From positions 1 through 62,233 of the forward strand of contig JAFQKQ010000073.1 of assembly GCA_017396845.1 (NCBI GenBank): a stretch of 62,233 bases of DNA, in the 5' to 3' direction. Shown one piece after another: positions 44,408-52,673 of this stretch; the stretch's first letter is position 1; every line of letters starts with the position of its first letter. The DNA comes from Clostridia bacterium. Lineage in GTDB: Bacteria; Bacillota; Clostridia; Christensenellales; Aristaeellaceae. The translations under genes and the position numbers were made by a program. The notes under the pieces were generated by a model. The model was given only the letters and a program-made list of their open reading frames with translations, was not told the DNA's origin and did not search any database.

Positions 44408-44525
44408 ACCAACCCTCATTATAACTTTATATCGTAAGTATATATCATCCCAAGACGCATGTCCACATATAGAGCGGGTTAAATTCTAAGGATTATGCGA
44501 GCGCAAAAATCAATATCGATTTTGA

Positions 44526-44554
44526 TTGCATTTTTCTCCTTCATAGATTATACT
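44526..44554 (+). promoter_or_regulatory. Sigma-A promoter for the alpha-amylase
   Basis: -35 TTGCAT (44526-44531), 17-nt spacer, -10 TATACT (44549-44554). The amylase ATG follows about 38 nt later behind AAAGGAGG. Confidence 0.7.
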
Positions 44555-44591
44555 GAAAAATGAACTGCCGCATACAAAGGAGGTTTTTTTC

Positions 44592-46109
44592 ATGAAGCGA
44601 ATCCTTACTATTTTATTGATTGCCGTTTTCATTTCTATGCCCGCTTCCATCGCCGCATCCGAGGAGTGGCACTATGCCAACTGGTATGAGATCTTCGTTA
44701 GCTCCTACCGCGACTCCGACGGCGACGGAATCGGCGACCTTCGGGGCGTAATTGATTCCCTCGATTACATCGAAGATATGGGCTATACGGGTATATGGCT
44801 CATGCCCGTCATGCCCTCCCCCAGCTATCACAAATACGATGTTACCGATTATAAGAATATCGCTCCCGAGTACGGAACGCTTGAAGACATGAAGGCGTTG
44901 GTGAATGCCTGTCACGAAAGAAACATCCGAATCATCATCGATATGCCCGTAAACCACACCTCCACCCGCCACCCATGGTTTTTAAGCGCCGCGGAAGCCC
45001 TTCAAAGGCGCAATACCGAAAGCCCCTATATCGAATATTACAACTTTACCGAAAAAGAGGGCATGAATAAGGTAAAGGTAAGCGGTACAGGCTGGTATTA
45101 TGAAGAACAGTTCGCCGGCGGGAATATGCCGGATCTGAACCTTGAAAACGAAAAAGTGCTTCAGGAAATCGAAGATATCTTCCGCTTCTGGCTAACAGAT
45201 ATAGACGCAGACGGCTTCCGATTTGATGCGGTAACGAGTTATTTTACAAACAATACACAGAAGAATACCGCCCTTCTGAAAAAGCTTAAGGATATGGCCG
45301 AACGTATCAAGCCCGGAAGCTACATCGTCGCGGAAGCGTGGACGAGTCTTACGGACATCTCCGCCTATTATGAAAGCGGAATCGACAGCTTTTTCCTGTT
45401 CCCCGCCTCCCAGGCAGAGGGCTATATCGCGCGCACCATCCGCGCAAGAAGCCCGGGAAGCACCTATGTAAAATACCTTGAGCAGGTGTACGAAGCAATT
45501 CCAAACGGAATCATCGCACCCTTTATCGGAAATCACGATACCGGCCGCGCCGTGGGCAGCCTTCAGGCGCGTTCCTCCCCCGAACGTGCAAAATTTGCCG
45601 AGGCGCTTGTAAACCTGATGGGCGGCGCGACCTTCACCTACTACGGTGAAGAAATCGGCATGGTCGGCTCGGGCGAAGACCCCAATAAGCGCCTGGCCAT
45701 GTACTGGAATGACGAAGATATGACGCTTCAGCCGCCGGGCGTTACAAGTATCGAATACGCCTATCCTTCGGTCGACGAACAGATACGGGATGAAAATTCG
45801 CTTCTTAATTATTGTAAGCGCCTGAACCATATCAAGATCGCTGTTCCCTCCATCGCAAGGGGCAAAACCGAGATTCTGGACTCCGGTTCATCGCATGCGG
45901 TATTAAAGCGCGTATGGGAAGAGGAAACCAGCGTCATCGTAATCAACCTGTCCGCCAAAAACGCGCTTGAATACGAGCTGAACACGAAGCATCTCTCGCT
46001 TTATGATGTACTGAGTGCGTCGGGCGGCGAATCGTATTGCGAAGTCAGCGAAAACGGCGCATCCCTTTCTCTGGCTCCATATACCTTTGCCGTACTTGTT
46101 AAAAAGTAA
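44592..46109 (+). CDS. Secreted alpha-amylase, GH13
   Basis: 505 residues with a signal peptide (about 1-22). GH13 regions in order: DMPVNHTS (region I), GFRFDAV with nucleophile Asp (region II), YIVAEAW with acid/base Glu (region III) and FIGNHDTGR with the third Asp (region IV). The GDGIGDLRGVIDSLDYI stretch includes the DxDGDGxGD calcium-type loop. No carbohydrate-binding module, so it cuts soluble starch or maltodextrins outside the cell. The products fit the MalEFG-like importer downstream. Confidence 0.95.
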   Translation: MKRILTILLIAVFISMPASIAASEEWHYANWYEIFVSSYRDSDGDGIGDLRGVIDSLDYIEDMGYTGIWLMPVMPSPSYHKYDVTDYKNIAPEYGTLEDMKALVNACHERNIRIIIDMPVNHTSTRHPWFLSAAEALQRRNTESPYIEYYNFTEKEGMNKVKVSGTGWYYEEQFAGGNMPDLNLENEKVLQEIEDIFRFWLTDIDADGFRFDAVTSYFTNNTQKNTALLKKLKDMAERIKPGSYIVAEAWTSLTDISAYYESGIDSFFLFPASQAEGYIARTIRARSPGSTYVKYLEQVYEAIPNGIIAPFIGNHDTGRAVGSLQARSSPERAKFAEALVNLMGGATFTYYGEEIGMVGSGEDPNKRLAMYWNDEDMTLQPPGVTSIEYAYPSVDEQIRDENSLLNYCKRLNHIKIAVPSIARGKTEILDSGSSHAVLKRVWEEETSVIVINLSAKNALEYELNTKHLSLYDVLSASGGESYCEVSENGASLSLAPYTFAVLVKK

Positions 46110-46178
46110 CATCCGGTGCAAATGCTTAGAAAAACAGCATAAAACACAGTTTTTTTACACAAATTACACAATCATGTT

Positions 46179-46207
46179 ATGACTCTTTTATCGTATTATG
46201 TTATACT
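46179..46207 (+). promoter_or_regulatory. Probable promoter of the maltodextrin importer
   Basis: -10 TATACT (46202-46207) with a weak -35 ATGACT (46179-46184) at 17 nt, in an AT-rich 177-nt gap after the amylase gene. The ribosome site AAGGAGG is strong. Confidence 0.4.
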
Positions 46208-46286
46208 ATACGCATGTGATACAGGTATGCTTACCATTATCACTATTATGTGCGCATAGCGCAAAAATTTTAAGGAGGAACCCCTA

Positions 46287-47495
46287 ATGAAAAAGCTGCT
46301 TGCAGTGGTACTGTGCCTCATGCTTGCTCTGTCCGTTTGCGGCGTAGCAGGCGCTGAAGCCGGCTTCGACGGCGAACTCAAGATCTGGGTTGCGGAAGCT
46401 GTAGTCGATTTCACGAACGCTCAGGTTGAAGCCTTCAAAGCCGCCAATCCCGAGTACGCGAACATGACCGTTGTCATCGAAGCTGTTGGCGAAGGCGACG
46501 CCGCCACCAACATGATCACCGACGTTGAAGCCGGTGCCGATATCTATGGTTTCGCTCAGGATCAGCTGGCCCGCCTCGTAGCCGCCGGCGCTCTGATCGA
46601 GTTGTCTGAAGAGAACGCTGCTATCGTATCCGCTGAAAACGACGGCGGTTCCGTAGCCGCCGCTACCCTCGGCGACCTCGTATACGCTTATCCGCTCACC
46701 TCTGACAACGGCTACTTCCTCTACTACGACAAGAGCGTTGTCACCGATCCCACCAACGTCGAAGCCATCCTCGCCGATTGCGAGAAGGCCGGCAAGAACT
46801 TCTATATGGAAATCAACTCCGGTTGGTATCAGACTGCGTTCTTCTTCGGCGCAGGCTGCACCATCGAGTACGGCGTAGATAACGAGGGCAATCTCGTTTC
46901 CTGCACCTGCGATTACGCTTCCGAAAACGGCGTGAAGGCTCTCAAGTCCATGATCGAGCTTTCCAAGAGCCCCGCTTTCGTAAACGGCTCCTCCGCTTCC
47001 AATGCCACCAACATCGGCGCGATCGTTGACGGCACTTGGGACGCAGTTGCCATGCAGGAGATCCTCGGCGAGAACTATGCTGCAACCAAGCTCCCCACCA
47101 TCTCCGGCTATCAGATGGGCGGCTTCGGCGGCTTCAAGCTCCTCGGCGTAAAGCCCCAGGTTGACGATGCGAAGCTCGCAGCCTGCGACGCTCTGGCTCT
47201 CTTCCTCGCTTCCGGCGACGCCCAGAAGGCTCGTTACGAAGCCGTACAGTGGGGTCCCTCCAACCTCGAAGCCCAGAAGCTTGAGGCGATCCAGGACAAC
47301 GCTGCTCTCGCCGCTCTCGCCGCTCAGCTCGAGTTCTGCGTAGGCCAGGGCCAGTATCCCAACGACTATTGGTCTCTCGCCACCACCCTGGGCGATCAGA
47401 TCATCGCCGACGCTTATGACAATGCTACCGACGACGAGCTCCTCGCAGTTCTCCAGAACTTCCAGGATACCGCCGCTTCCTACATTGTAAAGTAA
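46287..47495 (+). CDS. Maltose/maltodextrin-binding protein (MalE-like)
   Basis: 402 residues with a signal peptide (about 1-23, cleavage near AGA). No lipobox cysteine at the cleavage site. Family-1-type binding protein; FDGELKIWVAE opening and a WGPSN hinge-side motif. The codons are strongly biased (GCT, GAA, AAG, TCC), as expected for a very highly expressed gene and unlike its permease partners. Set between an amylase and MalF/MalG-like permeases, so malto-oligosaccharides are the likely ligand. Confidence 0.9.
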   Translation: MKKLLAVVLCLMLALSVCGVAGAEAGFDGELKIWVAEAVVDFTNAQVEAFKAANPEYANMTVVIEAVGEGDAATNMITDVEAGADIYGFAQDQLARLVAAGALIELSEENAAIVSAENDGGSVAAATLGDLVYAYPLTSDNGYFLYYDKSVVTDPTNVEAILADCEKAGKNFYMEINSGWYQTAFFFGAGCTIEYGVDNEGNLVSCTCDYASENGVKALKSMIELSKSPAFVNGSSASNATNIGAIVDGTWDAVAMQEILGENYAATKLPTISGYQMGGFGGFKLLGVKPQVDDAKLAACDALALFLASGDAQKARYEAVQWGPSNLEAQKLEAIQDNAALAALAAQLEFCVGQGQYPNDYWSLATTLGDQIIADAYDNATDDELLAVLQNFQDTAASYIVK

Positions 47496-47506
47496 GCTTC
47501 CCTTGA

Positions 47507-47541
47507 ACGGGCTGGAGGCTTCGGTCTCCGGCCCGTATTTT
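47507..47541 (+). terminator. Intercistronic hairpin after the MalE-like gene
   Basis: ACGGGCTGGAG pairs with CTCCGGCCCGT (47507-47517/47526-47536), then ATTTTT. It lies in the 83-nt gap before the permease and can stop most transcripts, so binding protein is made in excess over permease. Confidence 0.7.
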
Positions 47542-47578
47542 TACGCTTCCTAACAACAAGCATGAGGTTGGTGTTATC

Positions 47579-49054
47579 ATGACGGATTTGGATTACTTGA
47601 AAATGAGCAAAGGCGAAAAGCTCGTTCACAACGCAGGCAAGTGGATCGCATCCCTTCCCAAGAAGCTTCTGAACAGCATTTGCGCCATCGCCATGTTTTT
47701 CGTAAACCTGGTCAAGAAGTTCATTGCAGAAATCAAAGACATCGTAATGACCTTCGTTCACGGCGACTGGAAAACCCGCGTTTCCTTCTTCATCATGGGC
47801 TTCGGCTCCTTCGCGCGCGGACAGTGGCTGCGCGGCCTGCTGTTCTTATTGTTCCAGACGGTATTTAATATGTACATTCTCTTCTTTGGCGGCGCGTATC
47901 TTGCCAAATTCGCTACCCTCGGCACCATCGCGACCACCAAGGTAAACCGCAAAACCGTATACGGAGACAACTCGTTCATGATCCTCCTTTACGGCATACT
48001 CACCATCTTCTTCATCATCGCCTTCATTTATACCTGGCGCGCAAACGTACGTCAGAACAAAATCTCGCAGGAAATTCTGAAATCCGGCAAAAAGCTGAAG
48101 TATGCAAAAGACGACATCGCTTCCCTTGCAGACAGTCAGTTCCATAAAACCCTGCTCGCTCTTCCGACGCTGGGCATATTCACCTTCACCGTTCTTCCCA
48201 TCATTTTCATGATTCTGGTTGCTTTTACCAACTACGACGCGACCCATCAGCCTCCGGGCAAGCTGTTCACATGGGTGGGCTTTGACAACTTCAAAACCCT
48301 CTTTTCCTCCGGAAGCGCCAACTACGGCGACGCGTTCGGACAGGTGCTTCTGTGGACGCTGATCTGGGCGTTCTTTGCCACGTTCTTAAACTACTTCCTC
48401 GGCATGCTGGTCGCCATCATGATCAACAAAAAGGGCATCAAACTTAAGAAAATGTGGCGCACGATCCTCGTTATGACGATCGCCATTCCGCAGTTCGTAT
48501 CTCTTCTTTATGTATCCAAGCTCTTTGCGGCGGACGGCCTGATCAATTCGCTGCTCTTAAAGTGGGGCTGGATCAAAGAAGCGCTTCCCTTCTGGACGAA
48601 GCCCAGCTGGGCGCGCGTGACCGTTATTGCCGTAAACATCTGGATCGGCATTCCGTATCTTATGCTGATTGCCACCGGTATCCTTATGAACATCCCGGCG
48701 GATCTGTACGAGAGCGCGCGCATCGACGGCGCGAACGCCGTTCAGACCTACGGCAAGATCACGCTGCCCTACATGCTGTTCGTTACCGGCCCTTACCTGC
48801 TCACTTCCTTTATCGGGAACATCAATAACTTCAACGTAATCTACCTGCTCACGCAGGGCAAGCCCGATACGCTCGGCAATGCCGCCGGCGCTACCGACCT
48901 TCTGATCACCTGGCTGTACTCGCTCACCGTAGACAATTCGAACTTCAAAATCGCCGCCTGTATCGGTATTATCGTGTTCGTCGTCTGCGCAATCATCAAC
49001 CTCGTCGTGTACAACCTGATCCCGTCGGTCAAGAATGAGGAGGATTTCCAGTAA
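47579..49054 (+). CDS. ABC maltodextrin permease (MalF-like)
   Basis: 491 residues. Two extra hydrophobic segments (about 75-105 and 130-150) precede the six-helix permease core, and the first 70 residues form an amphipathic Lys-rich N-terminus. EAA loop ESARIDGANAVQTYGKITLP at about 377-396. It pairs with the MalG-like permease, whose start overlaps its stop by 1 bp. Confidence 0.92.
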   Translation: MTDLDYLKMSKGEKLVHNAGKWIASLPKKLLNSICAIAMFFVNLVKKFIAEIKDIVMTFVHGDWKTRVSFFIMGFGSFARGQWLRGLLFLLFQTVFNMYILFFGGAYLAKFATLGTIATTKVNRKTVYGDNSFMILLYGILTIFFIIAFIYTWRANVRQNKISQEILKSGKKLKYAKDDIASLADSQFHKTLLALPTLGIFTFTVLPIIFMILVAFTNYDATHQPPGKLFTWVGFDNFKTLFSSGSANYGDAFGQVLLWTLIWAFFATFLNYFLGMLVAIMINKKGIKLKKMWRTILVMTIAIPQFVSLLYVSKLFAADGLINSLLLKWGWIKEALPFWTKPSWARVTVIAVNIWIGIPYLMLIATGILMNIPADLYESARIDGANAVQTYGKITLPYMLFVTGPYLLTSFIGNINNFNVIYLLTQGKPDTLGNAAGATDLLITWLYSLTVDNSNFKIAACIGIIVFVVCAIINLVVYNLIPSVKNEEDFQ

Positions 49055-49989
49055 TGGCTAAAGAGAATCTGATCCCCGAAGTCGATATCGTTATCGATCA
49101 GGAAGCCGGCGTAATCCGCGAGATTAAGCCCGAGCCGAAGCTTCGCAGCAAAAAGGCGCACGAGAAGCGCGTAAACGGCGCAATCTATGCGATTCTGATC
49201 GCGATGAGCGTCATTTGGTTGCTCCCCTTCATACTCCTTGTGCTTCAGTCCTTCCGCGTAGAATACGGCGGACAGGTGGCATACGTCATCCCCAAGCAGT
49301 TCGGCCTTGACAATTTCAAGTTCATCCTCACCGAGACCAACTTCCCGCGCTGGTACGGAAACACCCTCATCATTGCGCTTTTCAACTCCGTACTCCAGAC
49401 GGTGATCGTTTTGTCCGTGAGCTACGCCCTCTCCCGCATGCGCTTTCGCGGCAGAAAGCTGTTCATGAAGAGCGTGCTGGTACTGGGCATGTTCCCCGGC
49501 TTCCTTACCATGATCGCGCTTTACACCCTTCTTAAGAATCTGGGACTTACCCAGGAAGGCGCAATCCCCGGCCTCATCCTGATCTACTGCGCCTCCTCCG
49601 GTATGGGCTACTATATCTCGAAGGGCTTCTTTGACACGATCCCGAAATCGCTGGACGAATCCGCTCGAATCGACGGCGCGACGCGCTTCCAGGTATTTCT
49701 CAAAATCATCATGCCGCTTTCAAAGCCCATCGTCATTTACACCATCCTTATGGCGTTCATGGCTCCCTGGGGTGATTACGTATTCGCGTCCTACGTCGCC
49801 TTCGGAAAGAGCGACAGCTACAACGTAGCGGTAGGTCTTTACGACTGGGTAAACACCAACGACTTCCAGGGCTACTTCACCAGATTCTGCGCCGGCGGCG
49901 TACTGGTCGCAATTCCGATCACCGCGCTGTTCCTTATGCTGCAGAAGTATTATGTTGAGGGCGTCACCGGCGGCGCCGTAAAGGGTTAA
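49054..49989 (+). CDS. ABC maltodextrin permease (MalG-like)
   Basis: 311 residues with six membrane segments after a ~45-residue cytoplasmic N-terminus. EAA loop ESARIDGATRFQVFLKIIMP at about 205-224; C-terminus GGAVKG. It partners the MalF-like protein in the same operon, and the ATPase follows 15 nt later. Confidence 0.94.
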   Translation: MAKENLIPEVDIVIDQEAGVIREIKPEPKLRSKKAHEKRVNGAIYAILIAMSVIWLLPFILLVLQSFRVEYGGQVAYVIPKQFGLDNFKFILTETNFPRWYGNTLIIALFNSVLQTVIVLSVSYALSRMRFRGRKLFMKSVLVLGMFPGFLTMIALYTLLKNLGLTQEGAIPGLILIYCASSGMGYYISKGFFDTIPKSLDESARIDGATRFQVFLKIIMPLSKPIVIYTILMAFMAPWGDYVFASYVAFGKSDSYNVAVGLYDWVNTNDFQGYFTRFCAGGVLVAIPITALFLMLQKYYVEGVTGGAVKG

Positions 49990-50004
49990 GGAGGATTACT
50001 GAAT

Positions 50005-51132
50005 ATGGCAAGCGTAACACTTGAGCATGTAAAAAAGATATATGACAACCACGTCGTCGCGGTACAGGACTTCAATCTGAATATCAAGGACAAGGAATTC
50101 GTCGTATTCGTAGGCCCCTCCGGCTGCGGAAAGTCCACCACGCTTCGAATGATCGCAGGCCTTGAGGACATCTCCGAAGGCACGCTCAAAATCGGCGAGC
50201 GCGTCGTAAACGACGTGGAGCCCAAGGACAGGGATATCGCAATGGTTTTCCAGAACTACGCCCTGTATCCCCACATCACCGTATACGAAAACCTCGCCTT
50301 CTCCCTGCGCATCCGCAAGATGGACAAAAATGAAATCCATCGCCGCGTGTGCCAGGCTGCCGAAATCCTCGGCATCACCGAATACCTCGCCAGAAAGCCC
50401 AAGGCACTCTCCGGCGGTCAGCGCCAGCGCGTCGCCATCGGCCGCGCCATCGTTCGCGAGCCGCAGGTATTCCTGATGGACGAGCCGCTTTCCAACCTCG
50501 ACGCCAAGCTCAGAAACCAGATGCGCGCCGAAATCATCCTCTTAAGAAAGCGCCTCGATACCACCTTCATCTATGTAACCCATGACCAGACCGAAGCCAT
50601 GACGCTGGGCGACAGAATCGTTATCATGAAGGACGGCTTCATCCAGCAGGTCGGCACGCCCCAGGAGGTATTTGAGACCCCGCACAATCTGTTTGTCGCA
50701 TGCTTTATCGGCTCTCCTCAGATGAACATTTTCAACGGAAAGCTTGTAAAGGAAGCAAACGGCTACAGCGTAAACTTACTCGGCATGAAGCTGAACCTGG
50801 ACGAAGAAAAGTGCGCTCTTCTCAGAAAGAACAACGTATCCTCCATGGACGTACTCGTAGGCGCGCGCCCCGAGCATATGACGGTATGCTTTGATAATAA
50901 GGCTTCCGCCATCAACGGCATGATCACCGTAAACGAAATGATGGGCAGCGAGCTTCACCTGCACGTAGCCGCGGGCGACAGCAAAAACACCATCCTGCGC
51001 ATCCCCACCATCGACCTTACGCCCGCCCAGCGCGCCTCCCTCGACGCCGGCAACTCCATTGCCTTCACCTTCCCCACCAAGGTCATCCAGCTGTTTGATC
51101 CCGCAACGGAAGAGAGCCTTCTGTACAGATAA
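50005..51132 (+). CDS. MsmX/UgpC-type sugar ABC transporter ATPase
   Basis: 375 residues. Walker A GPSGCGKST, Q-loop FQNYALYPH, signature LSGGQRQRVAIGRAI, Walker B VFLMDEPLSNLD and switch His in THDQTEAMTLGDR. The C-terminal ~130 residues are the TOBE/OB regulatory domain of the MalK group. Family members energise several sugar importers each. It is the only sugar-importer ATPase in the window, while three sets of sugar permeases are present, so it is the prime candidate to serve all of them. Confidence 0.95.
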   Translation: MASVTLEHVKKIYDNHVVAVQDFNLNIKDKEFVVFVGPSGCGKSTTLRMIAGLEDISEGTLKIGERVVNDVEPKDRDIAMVFQNYALYPHITVYENLAFSLRIRKMDKNEIHRRVCQAAEILGITEYLARKPKALSGGQRQRVAIGRAIVREPQVFLMDEPLSNLDAKLRNQMRAEIILLRKRLDTTFIYVTHDQTEAMTLGDRIVIMKDGFIQQVGTPQEVFETPHNLFVACFIGSPQMNIFNGKLVKEANGYSVNLLGMKLNLDEEKCALLRKNNVSSMDVLVGARPEHMTVCFDNKASAINGMITVNEMMGSELHLHVAAGDSKNTILRIPTIDLTPAQRASLDAGNSIAFTFPTKVIQLFDPATEESLLYR

Positions 51133-51176
51133 ACAGCGCTTGAGCAAGGGAACCCAACCTCATAAAAACCAAAAAA

Positions 51177-51214
51177 CGGGCTGTATCCGGCGCATTCCGC
51201 CGCCATACAGCCCG
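51177..51214 (+). terminator. Terminator of the maltodextrin importer operon
   Basis: CGGGCTGTAT (51177-51186) pairs with ATACAGCCCG (51205-51214), followed by CTGTTTATATT. Confidence 0.75.
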
Positions 51215-51367
51215 CTGTTTATATTCAACATCCCACGCAAAAGCCGAACATCACGCTTTCAAAGCGAGCTTCACGGGGTTTGCGATAACGATAAGTCGTA
51301 AAAAACTAAATTTAAGAATTACCCGGCTTCCCCGAGAGCTGCCGCAAAAAGTGAAATCGTAAAAACG

Positions 51368-51399
51368 GAAGAATCTGCCTGTTAACCGGCAGATTCTTC
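51368..51399 (-). terminator. Terminator of the pyroglutamyl-peptidase gene
   Basis: GAAGAATCTGCC pairs perfectly with GGCAGATTCTTC (12 bp), followed on the minus strand by CGTTTTT. The 51215-51367 stretch shows nothing else. Confidence 0.8.
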
Positions 51400-51415
51400 T
51401 ATTAAACGCTTCTTT

Positions 51416-52021
51416 TTATCGCAGCAGCGCCGCTTCATCAATCGCTTCAACCGCGCACATCAGCGCCTTCACCATATCCTTCAATTCCATCTCCGGCTGC
51501 CCCGGCTTCTGCCCTTTCACAAAAGGCACATGAATAAAGCATACCTTCACGCTTGTTCCATGAAAATGATTCAAAAGCGAAAACAGCGTATCATTGCACA
51601 CATATGCCCCTGCGGAATAGGAAACCTTCGCGCTGATTCCGTGATTGGAAATCCGCTTCGCCATCTTCCTTACCGGAAGCGTTGAAAAATATGCGTCCGG
51701 CGCGTTTTCATCGATCCTTTCATCCGACATCTGATTGCCTTCATTGTCCGGAATCGACGCATGCCTGAGATTAATTCCAACCATCTCGGGCGTAACCGCA
51801 TCCCGCCCCCCGGCCTGACCGACCAGGATCACGCAGTCCGCCTTGATCTCCTCCGCCTTTTCAATTGCAAGCCAGGACGCCTTTGAAAACACAACCGGGA
51901 GCTCCGCCTTCTCAATTTCAAAAAGTCCGATTTTAAAGGGAAGCGCCTTTACCGCTTCCCACGACGGATTCACACGCTCTCCGCCAAACGGTTCAAAACC
52001 GGTTATCAGCATTTTCTTCAT
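51416..52021 (-). CDS. pcp: Pyroglutamyl-peptidase I
   Basis: 201 residues, near the family size of ~215. Removes N-terminal pyroglutamate from peptides. Opening LITGFEPFGGERVNPSWEAV is the family signature. Catalytic Cys lies in SAGAYVCNDTLF and the catalytic His in CFIHVPF. Cytoplasmic, single gene with its own terminator; start ATG 52021. Confidence 0.93.
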   Translation of the reverse strand: MKKMLITGFEPFGGERVNPSWEAVKALPFKIGLFEIEKAELPVVFSKASWLAIEKAEEIKADCVILVGQAGGRDAVTPEMVGINLRHASIPDNEGNQMSDERIDENAPDAYFSTLPVRKMAKRISNHGISAKVSYSAGAYVCNDTLFSLLNHFHGTSVKVCFIHVPFVKGQKPGQPEMELKDMVKALMCAVEAIDEAALLR

Positions 52022-52080
52022 ATTTTCTGCCTCCGTTCAAAAAACTGGCGTTCATGCTGCAATTTCATGTATAAAGCAAA

Positions 52081-52110
52081 AAGCCTGAAAACATACTGTT
52101 TTCAAGGCTT
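52081..52110 (-). terminator. Terminator downstream of tRNA-Ser
   Basis: AAGCCTTGAAAAC pairs with GTTTTCAGGCTT on the minus strand with one bulge, followed by TTTTTGC. It lies 7 nt beyond the tRNA 3' end. Confidence 0.7.
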
Positions 52111-52117
52111 TTTTCAG

Positions 52118-52207
52118 CGGAGGAGGAGGGATTCGAACCCTCGAGACGCTTTTGACGCCTACACGATTTCCAGTCGTGCGCCCTCGACCAAGCTAGGCGA
52201 CTCCTCC
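52118..52207 (-). tRNA. tRNA-Ser, anticodon GGA
   Basis: 90 nt. Acceptor GGAGGAG/CTCCTCC with discriminator G, D arm GCCTAGCTTGGTC, anticodon stem-loop CGACTGGAAATCG (anticodon GGA), a long variable arm (GCGTCAAAAGCG-type, serine class II) and T arm GAGGGTTCGAATCCCTC. The 3' CCA is not encoded. Confidence 0.97.
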
Positions 52208-52260
52208 ACACTGATCGAATTTGATTATGAAGTTTTCATTCTCTCTACCCGACGCGAAAT

Positions 52261-52289
52261 ATTATATCACGTCCTGCGACCAATTGCAA
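52261..52289 (-). promoter_or_regulatory. Promoter of tRNA-Ser
   Basis: Minus-strand -35 TTGCAA (52284-52289), 17-nt spacer, -10 TATAAT (52261-52266), about 48 nt ahead of the tRNA. The stretch 52290-52440 holds nothing I recognise. Confidence 0.78.
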
Positions 52290-52444
52290 TAGCTATTTTA
52301 TATTATTTATCTGTAAATCCAAATCATCCGATGCGGATTCGCCCGCCTTTGATCTCTTCCTCGCATTCATCCGCCGGAAAACCTTCGCTTAAAACGCATC
52401 CCTTAATTTCCCGTGCAAATTGTCATAAATATCGTAATTTCCCC

Positions 52445-52473
52445 TTGACAAATCCGCATTAAAGGATTATTAT
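52445..52473 (+). promoter_or_regulatory. Sigma-A promoter of the second sugar importer
   Basis: -35 TTGACA (52445-52450), 17-nt spacer, -10 TATTAT (52468-52473). It leaves a ~195-nt leader before the binding protein. Confidence 0.82.
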
Positions 52474-52505
52474 TAATTATAATAATTCACTGAGTACTAT
52501 TTAGT

Positions 52506-52515
52506 AAAACGTTTT
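52506..52515 (+). promoter_or_regulatory. LacI-family operator-like palindrome
   Basis: AAAACGTTTT is a perfect 10-bp palindrome with the central CG and flanking A/T typical of LacI/GalR-type operators. It lies about 30 nt after the predicted transcription start, a good position for repression of the importer. No LacI-type gene is in the window. Confidence 0.45.
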
Positions 52516-52673
52516 CGCTCGTAATAGCTTAGTAGGTTTGGTTCATCCGCATTTGTACGCTTGTTTGTCATCCGTCAGGCGAAATCCCTTCGCCGCTTTG
52601 GTTTATCGATAACAGCTTCGCGCTGTTTGAGAAATATCGGCAAATGCCGATAAATAAAAAGGAGGACTCAGGT

